Positions 57,901 through 62,384 of a stretch of 64,000 nucleotides of DNA are shown here, piece by piece. Under the pieces are notes generated by a model that searched no databases, was not told the DNA's origin, and was given only the letters and a program-made list of their open reading frames with translations. The DNA lies in assembly GCF_024586455.1 (NCBI RefSeq), contig NC_065919.1, forward strand, positions 17,850,017 through 17,914,016. The letters run 5' to 3'. Each line of letters opens with the position of its first letter. Position 1 is the stretch's first letter. The position numbers and the translations under genes are program-made. Source of the stretch: Bactrocera neohumeralis. Lineage: Eukaryota > Arthropoda > Insecta > Diptera > Tephritidae.

Positions 57901-59930
57901 TGGTCAAAGGAAGGTTCCTGAGCACCGTTTACAAATTGACGCAAGGGTATCTCAGCGTCGCAACAAATTGGACCATTGTAAACAGTCTCGCTATCAACCC
58001 AAATGATGCCGAAATGGTTTTATTCACTTGACATACAAGATGCAGGCGGGAGGCATCCTGCAACCAGCAAACACAGTGGAATATCTAAGGCTCATTCTGG
58101 ATAGGAAGCTTTCATGGAAGCCGAATATCGAAGAGACAGCAAGAAAGGCATCGATTGCCTTGTACTGCTGTAGAAGAGGCATTGGCAACAGGTGGGGTCT
58201 CTCACCGAAAGTGAGAGTAGTCATGGTCATTATGTTCTATAGGGTCTTTATGTGGTGGAGGGCTCTAGAAAAGCCCACACTTGCAAGGAAACTCGAGAGC
58301 ATTCAACGGGCGGCGCTCATCAGCTTATGTGATGCACTAAGGTCCAACCATGGCACTTAACGCCATCCTGCTTATATTGCCATTGGACATCGCTGGCAGG
58401 TGTATGGCTGCGACAGCTGTCATCAGACTCAGAAAGTCTGGGTTCCTAAAAGAACACTCGAAAATCCTCACTCACTTTGACTTCTTAACGGATCACTTGG
58501 ATTATGAAGTCGCCCAACCGAACTCTGGTGGCTCTTTCTCTTCCCAAATACCGGCGAGGCAGTTGTGGGTGGGAAGTCGCCCTTGGAGAAGAGGGGAAGT
58601 GAGCTTATTCACGGATGTGTCAAAACTTGCGGGGGGAGGGTTGGTGAAGGGATCTATTTTCCGGAGCTTTCAAAATTTATGTACCCTAGTCTATATAAGA
58701 GGTTTAACGAATTAAAAAAATTTTCTGTGTTTTAAATTCTATCAGAAAGTGTTAAATTAGCGATTTAAAAAAATTACCGTTAACTTTTATTTCGAACTTC
58801 AGTTGACAATATTTAAATATGAATATTATAAACACAAATACAACAATACAATAAGTAATTTATGTTTATTAACAATTTACTCATATATTTTCCCAACTTT
58901 TCGATTCTCTTTCATTTCATATGCCGTTATGTGGTGATGGTATAAAACGCCGTAATGACAATGTCGTTAATGAACTCGATACAACTACAACAACGGTCGT
59001 TAAATAACGAATGGAAATAACGCAATAAACGCATGTTGCCACATGTTGCAACTGAAACTGCGAAAATAATAATAACAACAACAACACACACATGCTTATT
59101 CACACTTCACTACGACCTGTTGTTGCATGTACATAAATGATGTATTGAACGCGTTAATGGGTATGTTGCTGCGGTCAATACACCTGCCACATGCAACCAA
59201 CAACCAACGAACAACTTTAATAAAATAACAACTACAAAAATGCGCAACATTGACAACTCACTGCGTTGCTTCAAATGCGAACGATGTAATTAACAATAAA
59301 CCGTTGCCTGCTGCTTGCTCCCTGCTACCAACAACAATTGCGCACAACAACAATAATTACAACATCGCCAACAACTTGCTGCCACACTGCCAAATACGTC
59401 TGCCAATTAACTGCGTATGCGTCAACGCTTGCGCTCCTGTTAACTCAATCAATTGTTGCATAATGTTGTGCTGCATGTGGCACGTGTACATGCAACGCTC
59501 TTGCTATGTACGCGCTTTCTTTGTACCGTTATGCTGTCGTTGCTTTCGGCATCGCCTTGCCGGCACTCCGCCATTTGACATTGACACGCATGTCAATCAC
59601 TGCGGTATGCTGACTACATACGCGCACACACTCACACATACACACGATGCCACATATCCACCGCATATTACCAACGAAACTGTCTAAATTTACACCCTGC
59701 CGTACCGCACCATCGCAACACTTCACTTTTAACGCTGACTTGCTTTGGTTGCTTGTCGCCGCCAGCAGACCGCTTTCGCGCCGACGATATGTTGCAGGAT
59801 TCACGCGAGGATTGCTATCTCTCCACTTTGCATATTCTACGCACGGATGAGCACGATTCGCGTCCCTACTATCTGGTTGTGGAGAATGAGCGCGGCACCG
59901 ATCGGCATGCCATTCATTTGAATGTGGAGG
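19879..59930 (+). CDS. Echinoid/Fred-like Ig cell-adhesion receptor, nine internal exons (partial gene)
   Basis: Join of 19879-20116, 25442-25585, 27465-27659, 31220-31368, 34773-34884, 34998-35118, 46617-46780, 50034-50192 and 59769-59930. Every exon has an AG acceptor and GT donor. Phases run 0/1, 1/1, 1/1, 1/0, 0/1, 1/2, 2/1, 1/1, 1/1, so about 481 residues read through without a stop. The product has a half Ig domain and then four full Ig domains, each split by an intron between its B/C-strand half and its F-strand half. Visible hallmarks include WECQVTA, VKCVSHYGNPP, DAGLYTCQAQN, AFECVAEGNP and YQGEYECRATN. From family knowledge, Echinoid and Friend-of-echinoid are homophilic adhesion receptors of epithelial adherens junctions that modulate EGFR, Notch and Hippo signalling. 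Assignment rests on remembered family character, not a search; ed and fred cannot be separated here. Nephrin-like proteins (sns/hbs, rst/kirre) are the main alternative. Signal peptide, first Ig half, FnIII, membrane and cytoplasmic segments are not seen. Confidence 0.72.
20117..20234 (+). other. Start of intron 1
   Basis: Follows donor GTAAGT. No gene; passes into a tandem-core repeat block. Confidence 0.7.
20235..21135 (+). repeat. Fly tandem-core repeat, about five ~150-bp units
   Basis: Cores GCATATAGCTGCC (with variants GCATGTTGCTGCC and GCATGTTGCTGCT) lie near 20372, 20576, 20722, 20874 and 21028. The last four are about 146-154 bp apart. Between them recur TTGTTCAAATCGGA, CAAGTTCTTCTATGGAAA and GATATCTTGACGAAATTTG. 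The block ends with TTTGTGAAAGGTATTTCAGC and the hairpin TTCGATGCAACCGAA (about 21110-21124). The terminal hairpin is compatible with a Helitron/DINE-like element; that class call is inference. Confidence 0.85.
21136..22429. other. Intron 1, no feature seen
   Basis: AT-rich sequence with TG/CA and TATA simple repeats (21745-21790, 22105-22160). No coding motif. Confidence 0.6.
22430..24310 (-). repeat. Fly tandem-core repeat on minus strand, split by a mariner
   Basis: Left part (22430-22694) and right part (23976-24310) together read, on the minus strand, the same repeat family: GAAATTTTGCACACG and GAAGCTACTCATTTGTCGGA in the right part, cores such as CATATAGCTGCCATACGAAC in the left part. 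The mariner at 22695-23975 lies inside a unit, so it arrived later. Confidence 0.8.
22695..23975 (+). mobile_element. mariner, near full length, inactive
   Basis: Imperfect terminal repeats face each other: ATAGTAAGACTTT at about 22706 and its complement AAAGTCTTACTAT near 23949. The N terminus is open for about 99 codons: RQRSAIKFCVRKQISGAETF, RMLVKAFSDN, VFDWYKLFKETGESVDDK and RPRRPSTS. A frameshift then follows. Later fragments are FIIGDES (first catalytic block, with a stop after it), MLTVFFAYRSVVHFEFLPIG, QTVNKEFYFFMRRLREAI, WVLHHINAPSHTALILREFL (catalytic Asp of HHDNAPSH replaced by Ile) and MYSPDLAARDFW. So at least one catalytic residue is lost in addition to frameshifts. Confidence 0.92.
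24311..25441. other. Rest of intron 1
   Basis: AT-rich without recognised coding content. 24400-24560 is slightly more GC-rich and unassigned. Ends in a T-rich tract and TTTTGCAG, the acceptor for exon 2. Confidence 0.6.
25442..25585 (+). CDS. Ed/Fred-like exon 2: N-terminal half of an Ig domain
   Basis: 144 bases, phase 1 to phase 1. Encodes the interdomain start VPQRPRLEYEGAHVPPG, an N-glycosylation sequon (HNIT), then LATVKCVSHYGNPPATLKWY with the B-strand Cys and C-strand Trp, ending LG at the donor CG|GTAAGT. Joins directly to the exon at 27465. Confidence 0.88.
25586..26029 (+). other. Intron 2, first part
   Basis: AT-rich, no feature recognised. Confidence 0.55.
26030..26450 (+). repeat. 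Degenerate tandem repeat with ~175-bp period
   Basis: The phrase AAAGGTTGTTGACTTGGCTA occurs at about 26039 and 26215, each followed by AAA, A/GACGAAAG-like and ACATTGAC segments. ATGTAAACAAA-type submotifs recur roughly every 35-60 bases. The frames across it have no resemblance to known proteins. Confidence 0.85.
26440..26640 (+). repeat. Fly tandem-core repeat, decayed fragment
   Basis: Contains CGGAACCGCCGATATCGAAG, a core variant GAAATAGCTGACATACAAAC, and a tail GTTGCAGTCAAAGTTAACG. Same family as 20235-21135, heavily diverged. Confidence 0.6.
26641..27464 (+). other. Intron 2, last part
   Basis: No coding content. TA simple repeat near 27078-27090. Ends CTATGTCCTTCCAG, the acceptor of exon 3. 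Confidence 0.65.
27465..27659 (+). CDS. Ed/Fred-like exon 3: C-terminal half of an Ig domain
   Basis: 195 bases, phase 1 to 1. Encodes QINNTEPDNPRTWSATSVVQ, then RERHGDILRCLAYHESYTAK with the F-strand Cys and an NNT sequon, and a G strand EARLDVK ending at AAAAT|GTGAGT. With exon 2 it completes one Ig domain. Confidence 0.88.
27660..28294 (+). other. Intron 3, first part
   Basis: No feature recognised. Confidence 0.55.
28295..29330 (-). mobile_element. Non-LTR retrotransposon fragment (family X, copy 2)
   Basis: Nucleotide match to the other family X copies: GCTTACGCGGTTATAGCCGA at 28332, GGTATCAAACGGCTGGGAGA near 28582, ATTAGTTTTGCGGCGGTACC near 28653, and TCCACCATCTCCTGGTGTTA near 29081. 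On the minus strand these are the 3' noncoding part and pieces of the reverse-transcriptase region upstream of the YADD block. The central RT segment is deleted near 28558. No intact ORF remains. Confidence 0.8.
29330..29591 (+). repeat. Fly tandem-core repeat, single unit
   Basis: Reads GAAGACTCTATAAAATACAT, GATCAGTGATTAGCTGAGTT, TTGTCGGAACCGCCGACATC and the core variant ATAGCACATAGATGCCATAA. Truncated by the following mariner tail. Confidence 0.78.
29592..29769 (+). mobile_element. mariner 3' tail with terminal repeat
   Basis: Encodes the mariner C terminus (KSRWQRCIEAEGASFKSL, stop). It ends in the terminal repeat CTTTCCGGACAAACCCTGTA (29748-29767), the same family of end as 7168-7197. 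Nothing else of the element remains; its left boundary is inside a tandem-core repeat. Confidence 0.8.
29770..31219 (+). other. Intron 3, last part
   Basis: Relatively GC-rich in 30060-30780 but without Ig-like coding or family motifs. The leucine/phenylalanine-rich frame at 30794-31102 reflects T-rich sequence. Ends CATCTTGTTGCAG, the acceptor of exon 4. Confidence 0.55.
31220..31368 (+). CDS. Ed/Fred-like exon 4: N-terminal half of an Ig domain
   Basis: 149 bases, phase 1 to 0. Begins YAPTIRLIGSPEIDLEEDKD, then ALILRCVADANPPASIVWRR with the B-strand Cys and C-strand Trp, ending EIASLQ at CAG|GTGAGT. The VK-YAP junction with exon 3 is the usual Ig-Ig linker. Confidence 0.9.
31369..31517 (+). 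other. Start of intron 4
   Basis: Follows GTGAGT. Nothing recognised. Confidence 0.55.
31518..32055 (+). repeat. 185-bp tandem repeat, two full and two partial units
   Basis: ATTGATATCTCGAGAGTGTG occurs at about 31556 and 31741, and a variant near 31926; two full 185-bp units are almost identical. A partial unit precedes (31518) and a shorter diverged one follows. Each unit has the same 62-residue open frame, but with no protein resemblance this is probably chance. Confidence 0.95.
32095..32240 (+). repeat. Dispersed insect repeat fragment
   Basis: Contains TACGTGTCACGTTGTTTGTC, CTCCTAAACTACTGAACCGA and TTTTAGTAAAATTTAGCA, a motif order I recognise from dispersed repeats in many insects. 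Class unknown. Confidence 0.45.
32330..32680 (+). mobile_element. mariner transposase fragment, central part
   Basis: Broken frames read KVKEVRDLLQELNISYDVIE (second HTH region), then IKCIITGEKICVYEYDVGTV, where the canonical ITGDETWVYEYDVET is altered (GDE to GEK, first catalytic Asp lost), and QHSGE then KSKKPKFSK. No N or C terminus remains. Confidence 0.75.
32830..33990 (-). mobile_element. LINE reverse-transcriptase fragment (I/Loa or Jockey-like, family Y)
   Basis: On the minus strand 33450-33400 reads IFLDIEGAFNNFPLEAVI, a conserved RT motif. 33380-33200 then gives KKVLTPHLWITVVNNLLEKL and GIAYPANVALMTEGKF, where the catalytic YADD reads YPAN. Further left, in shifted frames, KLVLTRGASTINGKN continues the palm region. 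The DIEG motif has expanded into a tandem array (33427-33797). No intact ORF; the active site is destroyed. Confidence 0.8.
33427..33797 (+). repeat. ~76-bp minisatellite seeded by an RT motif
   Basis: CTCGATATCGAG or close variants occur at 33427, 33488, 33564, 33644 and 33720. Units also carry CGTTCAAACT, TAGTTCCACT or TGTTCCTTATGGTCCAC, and AGAGACAAGAGTGTGAAAGG. Spacing is 61, 76, 80 and 76 bases. The first unit overlaps the IFLDIEGAF codons of the minus-strand reverse transcriptase. Confidence 0.92.
33991..34772 (+). other. Intron 4, last part
   Basis: No feature recognised. Ends TTTTCGTGCTCACAG, the acceptor of exon 5. Confidence 0.6.
34773..34884 (+). CDS. Ed/Fred-like exon 5: C-terminal half of an Ig domain
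   Basis: 112 bases, phase 0 to 1. Encodes ETLQLRPVGRRDAGLYTC then QAQNSVGTSEQLSVQLDVK, a textbook Ig D-x-G-x-Y-x-C F strand and NSVG turn. Donor AAAT|GTAAGC. Confidence 0.93.
34998..35118 (+). CDS. Ed/Fred-like exon 6: N-terminal half of an Ig domain
   Basis: 121 bases, phase 1 to 2, after the only short intron seen (113 bases, 34885-34997). Encodes YPPKIVSAGPDRLTTAP then LFSPAAFECVAEGNPMPSYK with the B-strand Cys and WVQ at the C strand. Donor CAGAG|GTAAGT. Confidence 0.92.
35119..36544 (+). other. Intron 6, first part
   Basis: No gene or confident element. 35330-35820 is somewhat GC-rich, but its open frames lack family resemblance. Confidence 0.55.
36545..37270 (-). mobile_element. Non-LTR retrotransposon fragment (family X, copy 3)
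   Basis: The best preserved RT region of this family. On the minus strand from 37215: TKRGCRQGGSISCDFFNLLL, KKESIILYKSVQLLAYADDI with the catalytic YADD intact, MEKEAKQMDLLVSEGKTKYL, HVTVDSHNFEVVDN and YLGTSITTNNNVSLKIQRRI. Left of a deletion, another frame gives LYGAEPWTMTTSDE, RVFERKVLRKIYGLL and YRIRWTDELYEIYDD. Frameshifts and missing ends make it inactive. Confidence 0.88.
37271..38074 (+). other. Intron 6, middle part
   Basis: AT-rich, nothing recognised. Confidence 0.55.
38075..38620 (-). mobile_element. Short non-autonomous mariner derivative (family of 39925-41187)
   Basis: About 540 bp with inverted ends: GCGTAGTCGAAAAAGTCGTT near 38080 and, read inward from the right, GTGTAGTCGAAAAAGTCTTT near 38611. 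The minus strand keeps the start of a transposase, MSENNEVTRYILKFLYKKMN then ATQATNEICEVYRDD and WFARFRSGNFE (38417-38245). It then jumps to the 3' untranslated region. The N terminus matches the longer + strand copy 1.3 kb away, so this is an internal deletion product in opposite orientation. Confidence 0.88.
38621..39924 (+). other. Intron 6 between two related mariners
   Basis: Contains T-rich and CA/TG-rich stretches (39120-39255). The 120-residue frame at 39264-39626 is cysteine/serine/phenylalanine-rich without resemblance to a family. Confidence 0.55.
39925..41187 (+). mobile_element. mariner, full length, inactive
   Basis: The right end reads inward CAGGGTAGTCGAAAAAGTCG (41187-41168); the left end (TCTTTTCGTATTTTGTCAAT near 39935) is degraded. 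The + strand encodes, in broken frames, SENNNEIRSILKFF, NVTQATNEICEFYGDDAA, RVAQQWFVRFRSRNFDMKDA and IVQNRHISGHDIAEELNIHH, then QTVLNHLKKAGYKSS. Later come KRMVTGDEKWIKYD (first catalytic Asp present), FVFHQNNARPHTSLMTRLKL (second Asp replaced by Asn), HPPNSPDLAPSDYHLF (third Asp present) and AEKWQKMVDQNGTKLVH then stop. Stops, frameshifts and the D-to-N change make it inactive. Confidence 0.93.
41318..41406 (+). repeat. 37-bp direct repeat, 52 bases apart
   Basis: GAAAAAGAACACAAAATGTT followed by CTCTGATACTTTATGAA is present identically at 41318-41354 and 41370-41406, separated by an A/G-rich spacer. Confidence 0.95.
41407..44054 (+). other. Intron 6, long non-coding stretch
   Basis: No gene supported. 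A (CA)n(TA)n microsatellite lies at about 42896-42932. The frames at 42825-43223 come from these repeats and AAC/GCA-rich sequence. The rest is AT-rich and unassigned. Confidence 0.6.
42896..42932. repeat. Compound (CA)n(TA)n microsatellite
   Basis: About eight CA units pass directly into about ten TA units. Confidence 0.93.
44055..45580 (-). mobile_element. Non-LTR retrotransposon fragment (family X, copy 4)
   Basis: The longest family X copy. The minus strand contains the thumb (HNYEVVDNFVYL-like codons near 44090), the palm near 44300-44270 where YADD reads stop-ADD (TAA for TAC), and the upstream RT segment through 44500-45560. The ORF at 45046-44774 gives MTDVQSIPKLRREYFSSLLN, ITSGNGDPDSLIDDDGVDVP and PIKYGGEELIRSIHQLLKCD, a LINE RT N-terminal region. 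Many stops elsewhere. Confidence 0.85.
45581..45740 (+). other. Short non-coding stretch
   Basis: Nothing recognised. Confidence 0.5.
45741..46110 (+). repeat. Dispersed fly repeat (GTGGGCGTGGCA type)
   Basis: Contains CCACACCCACTTTTTAAAAA, TTTTGTGGGCGTGGCAGTAG, CCAAGAAACACTTGTACGAA and a GGCGGAAAGACGGACGG tail. This motif order recurs in fly genomes to my recollection. No coding content; class uncertain. Confidence 0.6.
46111..46616 (+). other. Intron 6, last part
   Basis: No feature recognised. Ends TTTTATTTTCCAG, the acceptor of exon 7. Confidence 0.65.
46617..46780 (+). CDS. Ed/Fred-like exon 7: C-terminal half of an Ig domain
   Basis: 164 bases, phase 2 to 1. Encodes IAHGSKFVERGSEPRLVIDN, then VTYDYQGEYECRATNYINGQ with an NVT sequon and the F-strand Cys, and ERVAVSEPISLQVVG. 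Donor TGTGG|GTAAGT. Completes the Ig domain begun in exon 6 across an 11.5-kb intron. Confidence 0.93.
46781..47074 (+). other. Intron 7, first part
   Basis: Nothing recognised. Confidence 0.5.
47075..47140 (+). repeat. Fly tandem-core repeat, 5' fragment
   Basis: AGGTATATTAAGTTCGCCAC followed by TTTCTAACACCCAGAATGAA and CGTCAGAGACCTTA, the start of the family seen at 20235-21135. Confidence 0.75.
47195..48545 (-). mobile_element. Non-LTR retrotransposon fragment (family X, copy 5)
   Basis: The left end is the 3' noncoding part (TTCTTCATTACTGGCCCAGG, GCTTACGCGAATATAGCCGA near 47230). The right side carries upstream RT sequence: ORF 47870-47592 gives MRKVLEKTTVRRIDTHHLFV, GLKADF, LRNTKSSVRIENDLSEPFDT and KRGFRQ. 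The segment between RQGG and the 3' end, including YADD, is deleted near 47570. Frames 48472-48281 continue upstream (MREYEELDKLADR-like). Not functional. Confidence 0.85.
48546..50033 (+). other. Intron 7, last part
   Basis: No gene supported. CAACAG-rich (48900-48950) and TTG-rich (49370-49400) runs explain the longest open frames, including 161 residues at 49242-49727. Ends in a T-rich tract TTTTCTTTTCTTTTAG, the acceptor of exon 8. Confidence 0.6.
50034..50192 (+). CDS. Ed/Fred-like exon 8: N-terminal half of an Ig domain
   Basis: 159 bases, phase 1 to 1. Encodes GAPQVLRPHPSMHTISVKRG, QPAVMSLVVCADPRPHRVSW (B-strand Cys and C-strand Trp), then EWGSLRLEAGSGIG, ending at ATTG|GTGAGT. A shadow frame from 50088 runs on into the neighbouring R1 element but is not the exon's frame. 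Confidence 0.92.
50215..50300 (+). repeat. Fly tandem-core repeat, 5' fragment cut by R1
   Basis: Contains ATATAAATGATCAGCGCGAC, GAACTGAGTCGATTTAGCCA, TATCCGTC. The same family resumes at 51765 after the R1-like element, showing that R1 inserted into this repeat. Confidence 0.8.
50340..51764 (+). mobile_element. R1-clade LINE, internally deleted
   Basis: The frame through 50924 encodes an R1-type reverse transcriptase: KSPDKIRSVPRSYRRISLLR, VPGKVLERVMVQRLQ, QYGLRKGRSIEDAWLACRWE, YVLGIFVDLKGAFDYRSWDG, CGCPQGSICGPCIGNLMMDS and CCAYADDLFFW with YADD intact. After a stop at 50922-50924 pieces remain (VDISMKK-VTMLLKHRLSS). Most of the thumb region is missing. The C terminus (51195-51424) reads AAVEDWVHIIAECSIHSEMM then QLGSFARELLKR, stop, and is followed by a 3' untranslated region. 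R1 family members are best known from rDNA; this copy is in an intron. The 5' ORF1 and endonuclease are absent. Confidence 0.92.
51765..51873 (+). repeat. Fly tandem-core repeat, 3' fragment beyond R1
   Basis: CTAGCCATACAAACTGACCA, ACTCAAATTCTTGCAACGAA, matching the core end of the family interrupted at 50300. Confidence 0.7.
51876..52415 (+). mobile_element. 540-bp mariner deletion derivative with near-identical ends
   Basis: The ends GGTTGTCAAAAAAGCCTTGC (51877) and, inward from the right, GGTTGTCAAAAAAGTCTTGC (52413) differ by one base in about 27. The interior keeps the 5' region and transposase N terminus, then jumps directly to the last bases before the right end. The high end identity and the open HTH frame suggest a fairly recent element. 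Confidence 0.9.
52055..52408 (+). CDS. Truncated mariner transposase: DNA-binding domain only (117 aa)
   Basis: From the Met at 52055 (an upstream in-frame Met at 52007 lies in the 5' region): MEQNKEKIWHILQYYYNKGK, NASQAANKICAVYG, STAQRWFQRFRSGVEVVEDA and PRSGRPVVEN, then RDRHSSSRSIGQELGMSHQ. This is the complete bipartite HTH of a mariner transposase, without stop or frameshift. At the deletion junction it switches to a short basic tail (KFISISIKKKFNKN) and stops at 52406. All three catalytic Asp residues are absent, so it cannot transpose. Whether it is transcribed is unknown. Confidence 0.8.
   Translation: MEQNKEKIWHILQYYYNKGKNASQAANKICAVYGPDTVSISTAQRWFQRFRSGVEVVEDAPRSGRPVVENCDKIAEMVERDRHSSSRSIGQELGMSHQKFISISIKKKFNKNTARLF
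52416..54399 (+). other. Intron 8, middle part
   Basis: No gene supported. The long frames at 53010-53454 are cysteine/phenylalanine-rich and lack splice or family support. A CTCTCGCGCTC stretch near 54185 is low-complexity. Confidence 0.55.
54400..54725 (-). mobile_element. LINE C-terminal fragment with Cys motif (I/Loa-like, family Y)
   Basis: On the minus strand: EEALHLHNMGPAYSVNCLSG then DTKPETPEHLLIGCRIVCRR and RLKALESMFPN, followed by TSILDFIDMQGLGES near 54450. This is the typical end of an RNase H-bearing LINE ORF2. Only the tail remains. Confidence 0.72.
54890..56034 (+). mobile_element. Tc1-like transposon, DDE residues kept but ORF broken
   Basis: Imperfect inverted repeats TTCGGTTGGTCATTGAAATA (54891) and, inward from the right, TTTTCGTGGTCATTACAATA (56034). 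Broken frames read HTH codons, then SLSTVQRTIRIAKHLKRLKI. The frame at 55370 gives WRSFVFTDEKRFNLDAPDGF (first Asp), GGVMVWGAITFYGTTDLVFI, and after a shift WIFQQDNAPIHNPRGVKSF (second Asp) and YSPDLNIIENVWGLLTRKVY (Glu of DD34E). About a dozen residues between the last two blocks are deleted. The C terminus AAIKRAWSEISLTYIDSL ends at a stop near 55890. Confidence 0.92.
56035..57719 (+). other. Intron 8, AT-rich stretch
   Basis: No gene supported. The frame at 57104-57361 is not recognised as any family. The rest is AT-rich. Confidence 0.5.
57720..58730 (+). mobile_element. LINE reverse transcriptase plus RNase H fragment (I/Loa-like, family Y)
   Basis: Starts in the RT palm: PPQGKVLSPHQYPLVVNDLL, KKLEDCGCKVIVYADNVALM, where YADD reads YADN, and IVNSLAINPNDAEMVLFT then stop. 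A shifted frame (58028-58357) continues PANTVEYLRLILDRKLSWKP, NIEETARKASIALYCCRRG and WGLSPKV. Another frame from 58350 gives LNAILLILPLDIAGRCMAAT, AVIRLRKSGFL and EVSLFTDVSKLAGGGLV, the RNase H start (TDGSK reads TDVSK). Truncated after this. Confidence 0.87.
58731..59765 (+). other. Intron 8, last part
   Basis: CAACAA-rich sequence (59040-59090, 59320-59370) explains the 145-residue frame at 59250-59687. No coding support until the exon 9 acceptor. Confidence 0.6.
59766..59930 (+). CDS. Ed/Fred-like exon 9: C-terminal half of an atypical Ig domain
   Basis: Phase 1 to 1. Two adjacent acceptors (CAGCAG at 59763-59768) allow a start at 59766 or 59769; both keep the frame and differ by one Ala codon. 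Encodes DRFRADDMLQDSREDCYLST, LHILRTDEHDSRPYYLVVEN, then ERGTDRHAIHLNVEG, donor GGAGG|GTACGT. The canonical F-strand Cys (Y-x-C) is replaced: the sequence is YYLVVEN. A Cys does occur earlier (EDCYL). FnIII and membrane exons should follow outside the window. Confidence 0.9.
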
Positions 59931-62384
59931 GTACGTTTACAGGTGCAGAGTGATTTCCATTTATTTATCCCACATTAAGCGTATCTTTGTTGCATGCACG
60001 TTAATGCTATTGTAGTAACTAACACGTGGTAGTATTTGTAGTTGTTGTTATTTTAAGTATTGGAAGTTTTTGGTTTGCAAGTTAGTTTAAAGTTTGACTG
60101 AATTTTCTGAACTAAGTAGGGTATGAAGGTTAGCGAAGTTCGCAACCACATCGACTTTCTGAGTCCTGATTTAGCTGGTTAAAGACAATGTTAGAATACC
60201 ATTTGCTTTAAAGCACTTGTAATATAAACTCAATTAAAGTCTCTTTGATCGTCTATAAAACAAAAAAACTAGCAGTAACCACTTTTGGTTTTTTCGGAGA
60301 TGCCATATCTTAAAAATGAAAAAATGTAGTAGCCAACTTGCAAATCCAAAAAACTAGTATTACAATAGATGAATACAAATTGGCATCGACGATCTCTCGA
60401 GAGACTGCCTCCTTATAGTGGATTGCGTAATAGCCATCGACCCTGTAATGGAAGAGCTTCTTCTTGGCAGATGGCACTGGCCTCCTTGCTGCGGTCGATT
60501 AAATCAAGCTCTATTGAACCAACATTGTTTCTGCTTCATAGCTAGTGTTGTTGGCACAGTAGAGACCCATATGAGTCTAGTAGAGATTCCTTCCCATGTC
60601 GCATGCTGGCAAATTTCCACCAGGTCCCCAATCTATTGGTTTTAGAAGAGTCATTCGTCGAACTTTCTAAGACTGGGGTAGCGTTGCTTAGTTGACGACG
60701 GTTTGTCACCCCTAGAGCAGCACTCCCTCCATGACAAATCTGCGATAAGGCGTCGATCTCCCTTCACTTCCTATCGCCACCTTTTCGTCATCGTTTGTTT
60801 TTTTATTTTTTTCTTGTCTATGCTAATTCGGTCAGAGCCGCTAACCGTCTCCCGAAAAAGAGTGCCAAAATTTTCTGAGACACGTGCCCTTATGAAGCTA
60901 TGCGTTTAGAGCCAACGCGAAGAAGGAGTCGTTTCAACATGCAGCTACCACACCAACTTAACGACGAAGGAAGAAGAACGATTTTTAAGGCTTGCTTGTT
61001 GCGTCATACACTGTCAGTCATTTCTGATAGCTGTCACTCCAACATATTCGGGTGGCGGAATGTCACAGCCCACAGCCAAAGATTATACCAAAATCTTACA
61101 GACCTGATAGAACCCTTAATCCAATTCAAAAGGTCGCAACAAGGTCGAGGTCGAGTCCAGGAGTCGAAAGGCCGTGAAGACTGCAGGTCATTTAGCATTA
61201 TCCAAGATGCACCGCCTCGAAGGCATCCGCTCATTTTTTGAAGCTATGAAAAATAAGAGAAGACCCCCCAGCCAAGCTCTTATGTAGTAAAATATCGTTC
61301 CGGCTACTGAAATTAGTCATATCCCACATTTAGCGAGGTTTCTTACCACAACACATATTTCGACAAGAGTTAAGGATATAACTGACTTATTGCTGGATAA
61401 GTATTCTTTTAATTTGCTTACAAAACGCAGCATAGATTTTTAATTGAAATGATTTTCTATTATAGCCAAGTTCCCTACCATTTTTTTTTTTATTTATACA
61501 GTAGTTGTCCTGGATATATGCTCTCGACATATATAAAAATTTTCAAAACAAAAGCCTATAGTAGCTATAAAATCCACCCAACAGCACGATCTGTAGCACA
61601 TAGCTCATGAACTATTATTAAAAATAAGTCCCTGCACAAATAAAAACCCTCTCCCTCTCACAATGTTAATACTATTTACTCATGCACACGCTTATCACAA
61701 AGTTGTTTACATTTTATCAGCAACATCTAGTAATTGACATTTTACAGCAGTAATTTAATTTCATTTAATTTGCATAAATTAATTTTCACCATTCAACACC
61801 GGCGACTGTGTGGCTGCCACAGCGACGGCGTCCGCGGCGGAAATGCGGCATTTAGTCAGAAGGCTGAAAAATATCAACCCATAAGCGCTTATCTTTTTGC
61901 ATGTTAAGTAAAATTTTGCATGCAGGCATACAAACGAACGCACACACACACTCGCATACACCTACGCAGTTAGCGTAATGCACACGCTCACGTTAATGCT
62001 TATGGGCGACAATTAAGTTGTAATTTGCTTGTCTTAATTTGCGATAAGCGTCAACATGCCACTCGCCACCACGAAAAGCCAAGCCGCACACTGCCACCGA
62101 TGCAATCGTATGCCTTTATTTACACTGTTGGTGTTGGTTATGGTGTGAATTATGTTAGTTTTTTCTTGCTATATTGCATGCAATTTAAAGAAGTTTAATT
62201 TTTAGATGCTTAATTCGTGCTTTCTTGCTGTCATTTACGTGCTAAACTGACATAAATAATGAAGATTATAATGGAGAGTGCAAGAGCTTAAATAAAATTA
62301 TAGTTTATGAAGCGCGTGAGTGGAACGAAACTTAATCACAATGCACTACTAAATAATTATTTCGTTGTCAGGGCGTATGAGCGA
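59931..62384 (+). other. Intron 9, first part
   Basis: No gene supported. 60400-61250 is noticeably less AT-rich, with frames of 75-113 residues that I cannot assign. It may be an old element. Simple CA repeat near 61940-61955. Confidence 0.5.

Noticed and set aside
59250..59687. 145-residue frame before exon 9
   Set aside because: Built from CAACAA and CACA repeats (Asn/Cys/His-rich), inside an intron; no homology.
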